Part shown: positions 45,978 through 54,921 of the stretch, one piece after another
How positions within the stretch are numbered: position 1 is the stretch's first letter
Layout of the letters: every line of letters begins with the position of its first letter
Assembly: GCF_024721975.1 (NCBI RefSeq)
Contig: NZ_JANQBB010000008.1
Span: forward strand, 1-64,000
DNA: 64,000 bases
DNA from: Paenibacillus endoradicis
Lineage (GTDB): Bacteria; Bacillota; Bacilli; Paenibacillales; Paenibacillaceae
Reading direction: 5' to 3'
Program-made: the position numbers and the translations under genes
Notes under the pieces: generated by a model
Told to the model about the DNA's origin: nothing
What the model saw: the letters and a program-made list of their open reading frames with translations, nothing else
Databases searched by the model: none

Positions 45978-47723
45978 TTACTTTATAGCTTTCATAACAC
46001 GGTACCCGAAAGCGGGTAAATCAAGATGAATCTCATTTGCAATAGCAGCGATATTTTCATTAGATAAAACATCGATCCATTGCTCGTTAATTACAGCTAA
46101 CTGACAATTTGTTGATTCATTAGCATTATTCATAACGATAATAAATTGATCGTTTGCGTCCCAGCGTTCATAGACAAGTAGTTGCTTATTCGCTTGTGTT
46201 ACAAATCGCAGATCACCTGTACGAAGTGTCTCATATTGCTTACGTAGCTTGATCGCGCTTTGAAAGAAGGCGAACAATTGTTGATCTTGTTGCTCAGGGT
46301 CCCATTCCATACATTTACGGTTAAGTGGATCATATCCGCCGTCCATACCTATTTCATCGCCATAATAGATACAAGGTACACCATAGAATGTCAGCTCAAA
46401 CAGATATGCTAGCTTCAATCGCTCTTTATTACCTTCGCATAATGTTAGAAGTCGTGTAGTATCATGGCTTCCTAACAGATTAAATGATGCTTCAGTTATT
46501 TGTCGCGGGTAACTGACCAATTGTGCTTGAATAGCACTAGCAAAACCATTGGCATCGATCGTTGTATTAGCAAAGAAATTAAGCAGTGCATTGGTAAATG
46601 GATAATTCATTACTGCATCGAATTGATCGCCTTGTAACCATGGCATAGAATCATGCATAATTTCACCAAGAATATAAGCTTTAGGATTAGCCAATTTAAC
46701 TACTTTACGGAATTCACGCCAAAATTGATGATCTACTTCATTAGCTACATCAAGTCGCCACCCATCAATCCCAATTTCATCAATCCAATATTTAGCTACA
46801 CCTAGTAAGTACTCTTTAACTGCCTCGTTTTCTGTATTTAATTTCGGCATAATTGGTTCAAATGCAAAAGTTTCGTACGTTGGAACACCATCAACTACAG
46901 AAAGTGGCCACTCGCGGACATAGAACCAATCTTTATAAATAGATGCTTCGCCGTTCTCTAATAAGTCAATAAATGGAGGGAATGTTTTACCACAATGATT
47001 GAATACCGCATCTAGTAGTACTCGAATACCTCTATCATGACAAGCATCAACAAGTTGTTTTAAAGTTTCATTTGTACCGAAGTGGGGATCGACGTTGAAG
47101 TAATCTGCGGTATCGTATTTATGATTTGTCGTTGCTTCGAATAAAGGATTGAAATAAATCGCATTAATTCCAAGTTCGGACAAATAATCAAGATGGTTAA
47201 TAACACCTTGTAGATCACCACCAAAGAAATTTGTTGGAGTAGGCGTTCCTCCCCATGGAAGTACACCTTCAGGATCATTAGAGAGATCGCCGTTGGCAAA
47301 TCGTTCAGGGAAGATCTGATAGAAGATAGAATCTTTGACCCACTCTGGTGGAGAATTGATGTCGATACGATTCAAGTAAGGGAAGTCGAATAAACCTTCA
47401 TAGATACGGTCAGGATGTTGATCAAAAAAGCCTTTTTCCAAAAGATATTTTTTCTCTAAATCATCAATTAATTCGAAATAATAAGTTGCTCTTTTGAATT
47501 TAGGACGTATAGCTGCTTCCCAGTAATCGAATAGATGATCAGTAGCTAACTTTTTCATAGGCGTGATAATCTTTGTTTGCTCCCAACCATATTTGTCGCC
47601 AGAGTAAAGGTTGACTTCGGTAAGATCTTCCTTTTTAGAACGTAGTCGAATATGCAATGTTTCATGATCATAAGCGTAAGCCCAATTAAGTTGACTTCTG
47701 TGATAAATAGCTTCCAAATTCAT
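45978..47723 (-). CDS. Neopullulanase/cyclomaltodextrinase/maltogenic amylase (GH13_20)
   Basis: 581 residues, no signal peptide. An N-terminal beta-sandwich (about 1-120, CBM34-like) precedes the barrel: [30 protein letters not shown] (region I), [18 protein letters not shown] (region II), [15 protein letters not shown] (region III), [10 protein letters not shown] (region IV). The N-terminal domain and MPKLN motif near residue 270 are marks of this intracellular group, which opens cyclodextrins and cuts pullulan and maltodextrins. It fits the locus as a cytoplasmic maltodextrin enzyme. Several ATGs cluster at the start; 47723 has the best spacing from AAAGGAG. Confidence 0.88.
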   Translation of the reverse strand: MNLEAIYHRSQLNWAYAYDHETLHIRLRSKKEDLTEVNLYSGDKYGWEQTKIITPMKKLATDHLFDYWEAAIRPKFKRATYYFELIDDLEKKYLLEKGFFDQHPDRIYEGLFDFPYLNRIDINSPPEWVKDSIFYQIFPERFANGDLSNDPEGVLPWGGTPTPTNFFGGDLQGVINHLDYLSELGINAIYFNPLFEATTNHKYDTADYFNVDPHFGTNETLKQLVDACHDRGIRVLLDAVFNHCGKTFPPFIDLLENGEASIYKDWFYVREWPLSVVDGVPTYETFAFEPIMPKLNTENEAVKEYLLGVAKYWIDEIGIDGWRLDVANEVDHQFWREFRKVVKLANPKAYILGEIMHDSMPWLQGDQFDAVMNYPFTNALLNFFANTTIDANGFASAIQAQLVSYPRQITEASFNLLGSHDTTRLLTLCEGNKERLKLAYLFELTFYGVPCIYYGDEIGMDGGYDPLNRKCMEWDPEQQDQQLFAFFQSAIKLRKQYETLRTGDLRFVTQANKQLLVYERWDANDQFIIVMNNANESTNCQLAVINEQWIDVLSNENIAAIANEIHLDLPAFGYRVMKAIK

Positions 47724-47755
47724 TTTCATCATTCTCCTTTATATGAAATTACATA

Positions 47756-47799
47756 CAAAAAAAGGACCCAACCTCGCACAGCACGAGGTTGAATCCTTA
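47756..47799 (-). terminator. Terminator after the HPP gene
   Basis: Reverse strand AAGGATTCAACCTCG pairs with CGAGGTTGGGTCCTT, followed by TTTTTG. Confidence 0.82.
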
Positions 47800-47894
47800 G
47801 ATTCATTGCCTTTTTGTTTGACATCATTGTATCAAGTGTTTAATGATTTTTCAATTAAAATTTTACTTAACTGTTAAAAAATATTAAATCATAT

Positions 47895-48452
47895 CTAGTA
47901 CCAAAATGTAGGATACGCTCGATCTTGACGAAGATTGTTAATAATAAGTGCAATTAACACGATAATAAGTGCTCCGATAAGAACGGGTGACCATAGAAAA
48001 TCCCACCCATAATTTCCAGTAATAATGATAATTGGATTGGCACCTGCTGGTGGATGTGTAGTCTTGGTAAGCATCATAGTAGCAATAGCGATCCCAACAG
48101 CTAAGCCGATAACCCATGGAGAATCACCGAACCAATGAAGCATACACATGCCGATTAAGGAGGTGATGAAATGTCCACCGATAATGTTACGAGGTTGAGA
48201 AAGAGGAGCATTCCACGCTGAATATGCAAGGACACAAGTAGCGCCAAAGGAAGCCATAAGCCAAGTTGAATTTGTTATCGATGTTAACAATAATAAGGAA
48301 ATAATAGTAATAAACCCACCAACTAGCGAAGTGAGTATATCTTTAGTATTTACTTTTAACGGGTTCTGTCCTTGTCCTTTCATTTTATTGAAATAGTTAA
48401 CTATTATAGGAGTAGGTAGTTGAGTCTGAGCATCATCGTAAATTTCTTTCAT
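47895..48452 (-). CDS. HPP-family membrane protein
   Basis: 185 residues with four hydrophobic helices and the name-giving motif in TKTTHPPAGANPIIII at about 125-140. Other conserved spots are ASFGATCVLAYSAWNAPLSQPRNIIGGH. HPP proteins are thought to transport nitrite or other anions across membranes in some organisms; bacterial roles are not settled. It is preceded by GGAGG and is monocistronic. Confidence 0.85.
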   Translation of the reverse strand: MKEIYDDAQTQLPTPIIVNYFNKMKGQGQNPLKVNTKDILTSLVGGFITIISLLLLTSITNSTWLMASFGATCVLAYSAWNAPLSQPRNIIGGHFITSLIGMCMLHWFGDSPWVIGLAVGIAIATMMLTKTTHPPAGANPIIIITGNYGWDFLWSPVLIGALIIVLIALIINNLRQDRAYPTFWY

Positions 48453-48635
48453 AAATTATTCCTCCAGTCTTTACTTATGTAATATATGATGAAATAAACT
48501 AACCTGTCAAATCTAATTTTAAGGGTTAGTAAACAAAGCGCAAAAATCAATATAAGAGATTTTCTGTCTTTTAAGCTAATAGACGTCACGGCAATAAATT
48601 ATACTAGAAAAATGTAAATACAGCACGCTCCAAAA

Positions 48636-48682
48636 TAAGCCTACAAAGAAGTGTAATTACTTCCTTGTAGGCTTATTTTTTT
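48636..48682 (-). terminator. Terminator overlapping the end of the CGNR gene
   Basis: AAATAAGCCTACAA and its complement TTGTAGGCTTATTT form a long stem that takes in the last codons of the gene ending at 48657. T runs occur on both strands. Confidence 0.65.
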
Positions 48683-49226
48683 GATGTTTAGCTACTTTTT
48701 GACGATTTCCGCATATTTGCATCGAACACCATTTTCTTCTACCACTATCATCTATATAGAGCAGAATACATTCAGGGTTTGAACAATGAGTTAATAACTG
48801 TAGCTTACTTTCGGCAAGTAAAGTGAGGGCATCATACGCAATATAGGAATATAGCATAGCAATCGGCTCCCCTATAGGTAGTGCAACAAGTTGTCCTCTC
48901 CACACATAAGTAAAAGGTGCTTTGGCGATATACTCCTCCATTAATTCAATAAATGCATCAGATATTAATTGCCCATTTGCCATCTGTTCGAACTGCTGAC
49001 GTAACATTGCTCTTATATGACACAAACCTTCGAATAAAACTTGTTCATCAATAGCACTAATTATAGGAGAAATATGATCCCATTGTGCTAGCTGTGATAA
49101 CCATTCGTAAACATCATCGATAGTTGAGAACAGATCAATTCTTTTATTACGTCGTATCACCTCTGTATTTACAAGGTCAAGGGAAGGATGACTCGTTTGC
49201 AAAGGAAATTTCGTTGATATAGCCAT
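48657..49226 (-). CDS. CGNR zinc-finger protein with ABATE-type domain
   Basis: 189 residues from ATG 49226 behind AGGAG (7 bp). The C-terminus is the CGNR zinc finger: CSNPECILLYIDDSGRRKWCSMQICGNRQKVAKHQ, with two Cys pairs. The N-terminal part starts HPSLDLVNTEVIRRNKRIDLF, the usual ABATE-domain opening with a conserved LDFxNT-like motif. These proteins are likely stress-linked transcription regulators, but no targets are known. No partner gene is evident, although the AraC-family gene is upstream on the same strand. Confidence 0.82.
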   Translation of the reverse strand: MAISTKFPLQTSHPSLDLVNTEVIRRNKRIDLFSTIDDVYEWLSQLAQWDHISPIISAIDEQVLFEGLCHIRAMLRQQFEQMANGQLISDAFIELMEEYIAKAPFTYVWRGQLVALPIGEPIAMLYSYIAYDALTLLAESKLQLLTHCSNPECILLYIDDSGRRKWCSMQICGNRQKVAKHQKNKPTRK

Positions 49227-49306
49227 ATTAGTTCTCCTATACATAATGAATAGTAGTGAAATAGATTAATTTCATTATATATAAATTACTTGTAAAAGAA
49301 TATCAG

Positions 49307-50152
49307 CTAACCTTTGCTTTGTTGTCTGAACTGAGCAGGGGAGACTCCTATTCGCTTTTTGAATGCTTTGGAGAAGGTTGGCAGATCACTGAATCCTACC
49401 GAATTAGCGATCTCGCTCATTTTATAGTCGGTTTGTGTAAGAAGTAGTTCAGCTTCTTTCATCCGTAATGTTTGCAAGTAGTTTATTGGTGATTGACCGT
49501 ATTCCTTCTGAAATTTTTTAGAGAAATGAGTCCGTTCTATACCTACATGGTGAGCAACTCTTTCAATAGAGATCATATCTGCATAATGAATTTCAAGATA
49601 TTCTCTCCCTTTTTCTAGCCATGATGAGCCTATGTTCTTTTTGCTCGAAGGTCTTTCTGAGCATACTAATTCGTTGAAAATCGTATACATTTGACTCATT
49701 CTAGCTAGATCACTATCTTGTTGTTCATACATTTTCTGAAATGCTAAAAATGCATCATTTGTCATTCGGTTAGATCGATGTGGAAATTGCGGACTTAACC
49801 CTATTCGCTCAAGAATAGATAAGGCTTGTTTACCATCGAAGGCAAAAAATACTTTTTTTAATGGTTTTAATGGGTTTGTATAGTATTCATGAGTAACTTG
49901 TGGAAAAAGGCAAAAGATATCATTTTTTTGTAAATGAAACTGTTGACCGTTCTGAATGAACTGTCCTTCGCCATCAATAATACAAATTAAATAATAGTAA
50001 GGGGTAATTCGCGGACCAATATGATAATGCGCCTTGGCGAGATTTGCACCTAATCGAATCGGCCATACTGAACTGTTTTTCTCTATTGTCGATGGCGTGA
50101 AGTAATTAATGTTAAGCCATTCTTGATATTCTTCCTTCATAATATCAAACAT
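49307..50152 (-). CDS. AraC-family transcriptional regulator
   Basis: 281 residues. The N-terminal cupin-like sensing domain includes ARAHYHIG-like segment LAKAHYHIGPRITPYYYLICIIDGEG and LQKNDIFCLFPQVTHEY. The C-terminal pair of HTHs is ISIERVAHHVGIERTHFSKKFQKEYGQSPINYL and YKMSEIANSVGFSDLPTFSKAFKKRIGVSPAQFR. It is divergent from the SsuD-like gene and sugar transporter genes, which it most likely activates in response to a sugar-like ligand. Confidence 0.87.
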   Translation of the reverse strand: MFDIMKEEYQEWLNINYFTPSTIEKNSSVWPIRLGANLAKAHYHIGPRITPYYYLICIIDGEGQFIQNGQQFHLQKNDIFCLFPQVTHEYYTNPLKPLKKVFFAFDGKQALSILERIGLSPQFPHRSNRMTNDAFLAFQKMYEQQDSDLARMSQMYTIFNELVCSERPSSKKNIGSSWLEKGREYLEIHYADMISIERVAHHVGIERTHFSKKFQKEYGQSPINYLQTLRMKEAELLLTQTDYKMSEIANSVGFSDLPTFSKAFKKRIGVSPAQFRQQSKG

Positions 50153-50204
50153 ACAAATACCTCATTTTACCAATGTAATGTATTGAAGTTGATTGCCAAT
50201 ACTT

Positions 50205-50237
50205 GTGGTTATTATAAAAATTAATAGTGATAACCAC
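50205..50237. promoter_or_regulatory. Inverted repeat in the AraC/SsuD divergent region
   Basis: GTGGTTATTA (50205-50214) and TGATAACCAC (50228-50237) are 10-bp arms with one mismatch, 13 bp apart (23 bp centre to centre, about two helical turns). A candidate binding site for the adjacent AraC-family protein. Confidence 0.45.
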
Positions 50238-50407
50238 GAAATAACAAATATACAAACCAACAAATTGACATAGACGAAACGTACTTTGGCGTTGTAATCT
50301 ACTTATATCATATTATACCAAGTAATTCTATAGGAAATATAATAATAACGCATCGACAGATATTGAACACATATAAATTATGCATGTATATTAGGAGGGC
50401 TACTAAA

Positions 50408-51535
50408 ATGTCTAACAAGCAAAAAGTTGAGCTGGGCTGGTTTATTCCGACGACAGGTGATGGTGAATTTATCGGTATTGCACCAGAAAGACCTGCCTCA
50501 CCACAATATTTAACGGATGTTGCGAAAGCAGCTGAAGCAGCCGGTTATGAATTTGCATTAATTCCTGCAGGCGGAGAGTGTTGGGATGGTTTCATCGTGG
50601 GTTCTTGGATTGCTGCGCAAACAACGAAATTGAAATCACTTGTGGCTTTACGTCCAGGATTAATATCACCGGTACTAGCAGCGAGAACTGCGGCTACACT
50701 TGATCAGATGTCTGGTGGTCGAGTAATGATGAATGTAGTTACAGGGCATTATCCACAAGACCTGAAAGCATGTGGTGATCCGTTATATGATCAACATGAC
50801 CAAAGATATGAACGTACACAAGAGTTTCTTGAAGTAGTAAGAGGAGTATGGGGGCACGGTGGACGTAACGCAGAAGGCTTCAATTATGAAGGAAAGCATT
50901 ACTTTGTAGAAGGCGGTACTTGCCAGCCAGCTGCTCATCAACAACCACATCCTCCAATTTACTTTGGAGGAAGTTCTGTTGCCGGGAAGAAAACTGCTGC
51001 GAAAACTGCTGATGTCTATCTTATGTGGGCAGAACCAGTGGCATGGATTAAGGAACAAATTGCTGAGATGGAAGGTTTCTTACAAGAGCAACGTGAGCAA
51101 GAAGGACTTGATCGAAATTTACGTTATGGCATGCGTGCTCAATTGGTTGTTCGTGAAACGGAAGAGGAAGCATGGGATGCAGCGTGGAGAATTTTGAGTA
51201 AAGCTGATCCAGAGCAAGTGCAATCAAAGGAAAAGCTACATGCTAAGACGGATGCAGTGGGGCAAGAACGTCAAATGGAATTGTTCCGTCAATCGGAAGA
51301 AAATAAATTCGTTATTGCACCAAATATGTGGTCTGGACTATCTGCCATTCGTGGTGGAGGTGCGGTTGCCTTTGTTGGTACGCCGCAGCAAGTAACTGAG
51401 CGCATTCTTGAATTTGTAGATGTCGGTGTAACATCATTTATATTGTCAGGGTATCCACATCTGGAAGAAGCAGAAATTACAGGGAGGCTGTTAATGCCAG
51501 TACTGAAAGCTGAACTAGCGAAGCGTGGTTTATAG
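50408..51535 (+). CDS. FMNH2-dependent alkanesulfonate monooxygenase-like protein (SsuD family)
   Basis: 375 residues of the bacterial luciferase-like fold, with SsuD features: LGWFIPTTGDGEFIG, FALIPAGGECWDGFIVGSWIAAQT (Cys of the SsuD active site), LRPGLISPVLAARTAATLDQMSGGRVMMNVVTG, ERYTRTQEFLEVVRGVW-like and YFGGSSVAGKKTAAKTADVYLMW. SsuD cleaves the C-S bond of sulfonates to an aldehyde and sulfite, with FMNH2 from a partner reductase, which is absent here. Unlike classic ssu operons, the next genes are a carbohydrate-type transporter, not SsuABC. ATG 50408 follows AGGAGGG. Confidence 0.85.
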   Translation: MSNKQKVELGWFIPTTGDGEFIGIAPERPASPQYLTDVAKAAEAAGYEFALIPAGGECWDGFIVGSWIAAQTTKLKSLVALRPGLISPVLAARTAATLDQMSGGRVMMNVVTGHYPQDLKACGDPLYDQHDQRYERTQEFLEVVRGVWGHGGRNAEGFNYEGKHYFVEGGTCQPAAHQQPHPPIYFGGSSVAGKKTAAKTADVYLMWAEPVAWIKEQIAEMEGFLQEQREQEGLDRNLRYGMRAQLVVRETEEEAWDAAWRILSKADPEQVQSKEKLHAKTDAVGQERQMELFRQSEENKFVIAPNMWSGLSAIRGGGAVAFVGTPQQVTERILEFVDVGVTSFILSGYPHLEEAEITGRLLMPVLKAELAKRGL

Positions 51536-51619
51536 TAGTTCAAAAAGACCGCTTGTGATCACGATGTGAGGCTAGGACGCTGCTTGAGAAACAAATAAAA
51601 AGTTTTAGGAGGAAATGAT

Positions 51620-52897
51620 ATGAAAAAATCATATTTGCTATCGATAATTGTTGTGTTTGCTTTGGTGCTATCGGCTTGCGGAGCAAGCAATAATGGAAAT
51701 AAAGTGAATTCATCAAATAAGAATGAATTGAAGCCTAGTAGTAAAGAAGTAACGATTAGTTTTATTCACTGGCGTGGTGAAGACGTGGCAGTACTTGATG
51801 GAATTGTTGCGAAATTCGAATCAGAATATCCTAATATTAAAGTTGAAACACAAGTGTTTCCATCTGATCAATATCAAGCGACTGCTCAAGCAAAGCTAGT
51901 TGATGGCTCTGTAGGTGATGTATTCACTTCATTCCCAGGTGCACAGTTCGAGGCAATTGCGAAAGCAGGATTGTTTACTGATCTAACTGGTGAGGCCTTT
52001 GTAAGTAACTTCACTCCAGGACTAATTGAAGCAGGTCAGAAAGATGACGTGCAATACGCATTGCCATATCAATTGGTATATAACATGCCAATTTACAATG
52101 TGAAATTATTCGAGCAATATAATGTAGAAGTACCTAAAGATTGGGATAGCTTCTTAGCAGCTATGGAAACATTCAAGCAAGCAGGCATTACACCGATTGC
52201 ATTCCCAGGTGCTGATATTGGTCCTGGTCAGATGATGAATACGATGGTAATGAACAACGCAACTGATGAAGATATATTCGTGAAATTAGAAGCGGGTGAA
52301 GCGAAGCTTACGGATGAGTGGTGGGTGAAAACACTGTCCCAATTTAAAGAGCTTAACGATAAAGGATATTTGCAAAAGGATGCAGTAGGAACGAAAACAG
52401 ATGCAGCTAATGCACTATTTATTCAAGAAAAAGCAGCCATTCTTGGTACGGGCTCATTCCAACTAGCGGGTAATAAAGCGGGAAATCCTGAACTAGTACA
52501 AGGACTATTAGCGCCTATTACAGTTTCAGAGAATGAAGTTGTATTTGAAGGTATTCATACGACAACATTTATGCTTGCAGTAAATAGTAAATCAAAACAT
52601 CCTGAAGAAGCTAAATTATTCCTTGAGTATTTAAGTCGTGCTGACATCGCTGCTGAGTATGCAAATGGAACAGGTCAGAATGTGACGGTTGAAGGAGTAC
52701 AATATACATCAGATGAATTGAAGGCAGTAAGTGAGTGGACAACGAAGAAAACTCGTTTCCAACCTCGTTTTACAATTAGTAATGCTGAAGTGCAAAAAGC
52801 AATAACAAGTTCGATCCAATCTGTAATTGGCGGTACTGATCCTCAAAAAGCAGCTCAAGATGCACAGGCGATCGTAGACCAACAGATTGGAAACTAG
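51620..52897 (+). CDS. Carbohydrate ABC transporter, substrate-binding lipoprotein (CUT1)
   Basis: 425 residues. Lipobox in VVFALVLSAC, then an Asn/Ser/Lys linker and the family 1 binding fold: VTISFIHWRGEDVAVLDGIVAKFESEYPNIKVETQVFPSDQYQ, ALPYQLVYNMPIYNVKLF, PIAFPGADIG and KAAILGTGSFQLAGNKAG. It binds a mono- or oligosaccharide. The gene follows the SsuD-like gene by 84 bp without a terminator, and the two permease genes follow at once. AAAAAGTTTTAGGAGG precedes the ATG, the same 3' end as the uppP leader. Confidence 0.88.
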   Translation: MKKSYLLSIIVVFALVLSACGASNNGNKVNSSNKNELKPSSKEVTISFIHWRGEDVAVLDGIVAKFESEYPNIKVETQVFPSDQYQATAQAKLVDGSVGDVFTSFPGAQFEAIAKAGLFTDLTGEAFVSNFTPGLIEAGQKDDVQYALPYQLVYNMPIYNVKLFEQYNVEVPKDWDSFLAAMETFKQAGITPIAFPGADIGPGQMMNTMVMNNATDEDIFVKLEAGEAKLTDEWWVKTLSQFKELNDKGYLQKDAVGTKTDAANALFIQEKAAILGTGSFQLAGNKAGNPELVQGLLAPITVSENEVVFEGIHTTTFMLAVNSKSKHPEEAKLFLEYLSRADIAAEYANGTGQNVTVEGVQYTSDELKAVSEWTTKKTRFQPRFTISNAEVQKAITSSIQSVIGGTDPQKAAQDAQAIVDQQIGN

Positions 52898-52901
52898 TCC
52901 T

Positions 52902-53774
52902 ATGAAAAAACATCTTAGACTACTACCGTTTGTAGTACCTGGATTATTGTTATATGCTGTTTTGTTTATTTATCCAACAGTAACGGCACTTTATTATTCA
53001 TTTACCAATTGGGACGGCATGTCGCCGTCCTATCAGTATGTTGGATTTGATAATTATGAGAACGTGAGTAAAGATATCATTTTTCAAAAGTCGCTAGTTA
53101 ATAATATGAAGTTCATGTTGGCCGTCGTCGTTATCCAGACAATTGTATCATTAATGCTCGCCTTACAAATTCATAAAAAATCTAAGGTAAACGTTGTATT
53201 ACGGGCCTTATATTTTATGCCAACGATTCTATCTTCCGTTTCTGTTGGCTTTATCTGGTCATTCATCTACGATCCTACTTCGGGCGCGTTGAATGGTATT
53301 TTAACGCTTATTGGCCTAGAGAGTTGGACTCAGAACTGGATTGGTAATACAGCAATAGCAATCTTCTCGATTGCAGCTGTGCAAGCGTGGGCGCATATTG
53401 GACAGATGACTGTACTTTTCGTGGCTGGTTTGCAAGCAATTCCACCAGAGTTGGTAGAAGCAGCAAAGCTAGATGGTGCAAGTAAAGTAGGATTGTTTTT
53501 CCGTATAACATGGCCATTGCTAGCACCAGCTGCAGCGATCGTCGTATCCTATACGACGATTCAATCATTCAAAGCATTCGATCTTGTATTCACAATGACT
53601 GGCGGCGGTCCTGCCTATTCAACAGAAATTGTCTCAACTTATATTTATAATGCAGCATTTATGAACTATACATTCGGCAAAGCTGCAACGGCATCCGTCT
53701 ATTTCTTAGTATTAATCTCTATTATTACTGTTGTTCAATTCAAGTTACTTAAAACTGATCGCGTTTCATACTAG
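52902..53774 (+). CDS. Carbohydrate ABC transporter permease 1 (CUT1)
   Basis: 290 residues, six membrane helices, MalF-type. LPFVVPGLLLYAVLFIYPTVTALYYSFTNWDG is the usual N-terminal signature, and the EAA loop is ELVEAAKLDGASKVGLFFRITWP. ATG 52902 is only 4 bp after the binding-protein stop and has a weak ribosome binding site, suggesting translational coupling; a TTG at 52887 is possible. Confidence 0.87.
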   Translation: MKKHLRLLPFVVPGLLLYAVLFIYPTVTALYYSFTNWDGMSPSYQYVGFDNYENVSKDIIFQKSLVNNMKFMLAVVVIQTIVSLMLALQIHKKSKVNVVLRALYFMPTILSSVSVGFIWSFIYDPTSGALNGILTLIGLESWTQNWIGNTAIAIFSIAAVQAWAHIGQMTVLFVAGLQAIPPELVEAAKLDGASKVGLFFRITWPLLAPAAAIVVSYTTIQSFKAFDLVFTMTGGGPAYSTEIVSTYIYNAAFMNYTFGKAATASVYFLVLISIITVVQFKLLKTDRVSY

Positions 53775-53794
53775 CGGTGATGAGGTGAAAATAG

Positions 53795-54610
53795 ATGCTC
53801 AAATGGCTTGGAAGACTATTACTTTTATCATTTGCAATCATTATTATTGGTCCCTTGCTGATCGTCGTATTCACGATGTTCAAAACAACACCGCAGTTCT
53901 ATAGTGATCCTATTGGTTTGCCTACTCAATTATCATGGCATAATGTGACGGCACTGTTTGATAAGCAGCCGATGTGGACCTATTTCCGCAATAGTGTTGT
54001 TGTTACATTATCCAGTGTTCTACTCGTATTGTTGTTAGCAGGTTCGATTTCATATGCGATTATGAGGTATGGTAAGCAAGCAATCGGTGGTGTTATTTTT
54101 TCGCTGTTTGCTATCGGGTTGATGGTTCCGTCACAGGTTAATATGATTCCTATCTATTCTTTACTACAGAAGCTTGGCTGGAGTAATAGCCATCTAGGCT
54201 TAATTCTTGTAACGGCGTCAGTGCTATTGCCGCTATCGGTATTTATGCTAACAGGATTTATGAAAACATTACCGAAGGAAATATTAGAAGCGGGAGAAAT
54301 TGATGGGGCAGGCGAATGGAGACTATTGTTACGTATTGTGTTTCCGCTAAGTGCACCGTATGTGGCTACAACGGCTGCATTCTTATTCGTTATCGTCTGG
54401 AACGATTTATTATTCCCAATGCTATTGCTATCGGGCAAAGATAAGCTAACACTACCGTTAGCGCTTCTGCAATTCAAAGGAGAATTTATGACCGATTACC
54501 CTCTATTAATGACGGGCGTACTTGTTACTGCATTACCAATGATCTTATTGTTCGTATTTTTACAACGCTATTTCATCTCCGGTTCGCTTGCTGGGTCATT
54601 GAAGGGATAA
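53795..54610 (+). CDS. Carbohydrate ABC transporter permease 2 (CUT1)
   Basis: 271 residues, six membrane helices, MalG-type, with GLMVPSQVNMIPIYSLLQKLGWSNSHLGLIL and the EAA loop LEAGEIDGAGEWRLLLRIVFP. GATGAGGTG precedes the ATG. No ATPase gene is present, so the system probably borrows a shared MsmX-type ATPase, as for the mal locus. Confidence 0.87.
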   Translation: MLKWLGRLLLLSFAIIIIGPLLIVVFTMFKTTPQFYSDPIGLPTQLSWHNVTALFDKQPMWTYFRNSVVVTLSSVLLVLLLAGSISYAIMRYGKQAIGGVIFSLFAIGLMVPSQVNMIPIYSLLQKLGWSNSHLGLILVTASVLLPLSVFMLTGFMKTLPKEILEAGEIDGAGEWRLLLRIVFPLSAPYVATTAAFLFVIVWNDLLFPMLLLSGKDKLTLPLALLQFKGEFMTDYPLLMTGVLVTALPMILLFVFLQRYFISGSLAGSLKG

Positions 54611-54655
54611 ATGAAATAAGTATCTAGGAGAACATATAAAAATATCATTAACAAC

Positions 54656-54687
54656 AAAAAGGACTGTGAACTAAGCAGTCCTTTTTG
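54656..54687 (+). terminator. Terminator after the CUT1 operon
   Basis: AAAAAGGACTG pairs with CAGTCCTTTTT around a nine-base loop. It separates the transport genes from the GH2 gene. 54688-54921 holds no other gene I can see. Confidence 0.85.
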
Positions 54688-54921
54688 CTATTATTTTTTC
54701 AAATAATGAAATTAAATTAATTTATAGAAAGGTAATGTTAGCTATTGCAACATAATTAGCTATTCCTGCCAATGTAGTACTAGTCTAAGAGATTATATAT
54801 ACACATGATTACAAACAAAAATGTAAAGAAAATACTCAAATCAGTAAAAATAGTTTACTGTATTGTCTAGAAAAATCAACTATAGTGATAGGTAAGCTTT
54901 AGATGAACTGGAGGTTTCAGT

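Noticed and set aside
50240..50400. S-box/T-box type riboswitch before the SsuD-like gene
   Set aside because: No recognisable T-box sequence, S-box core or terminator-antiterminator pair is visible.
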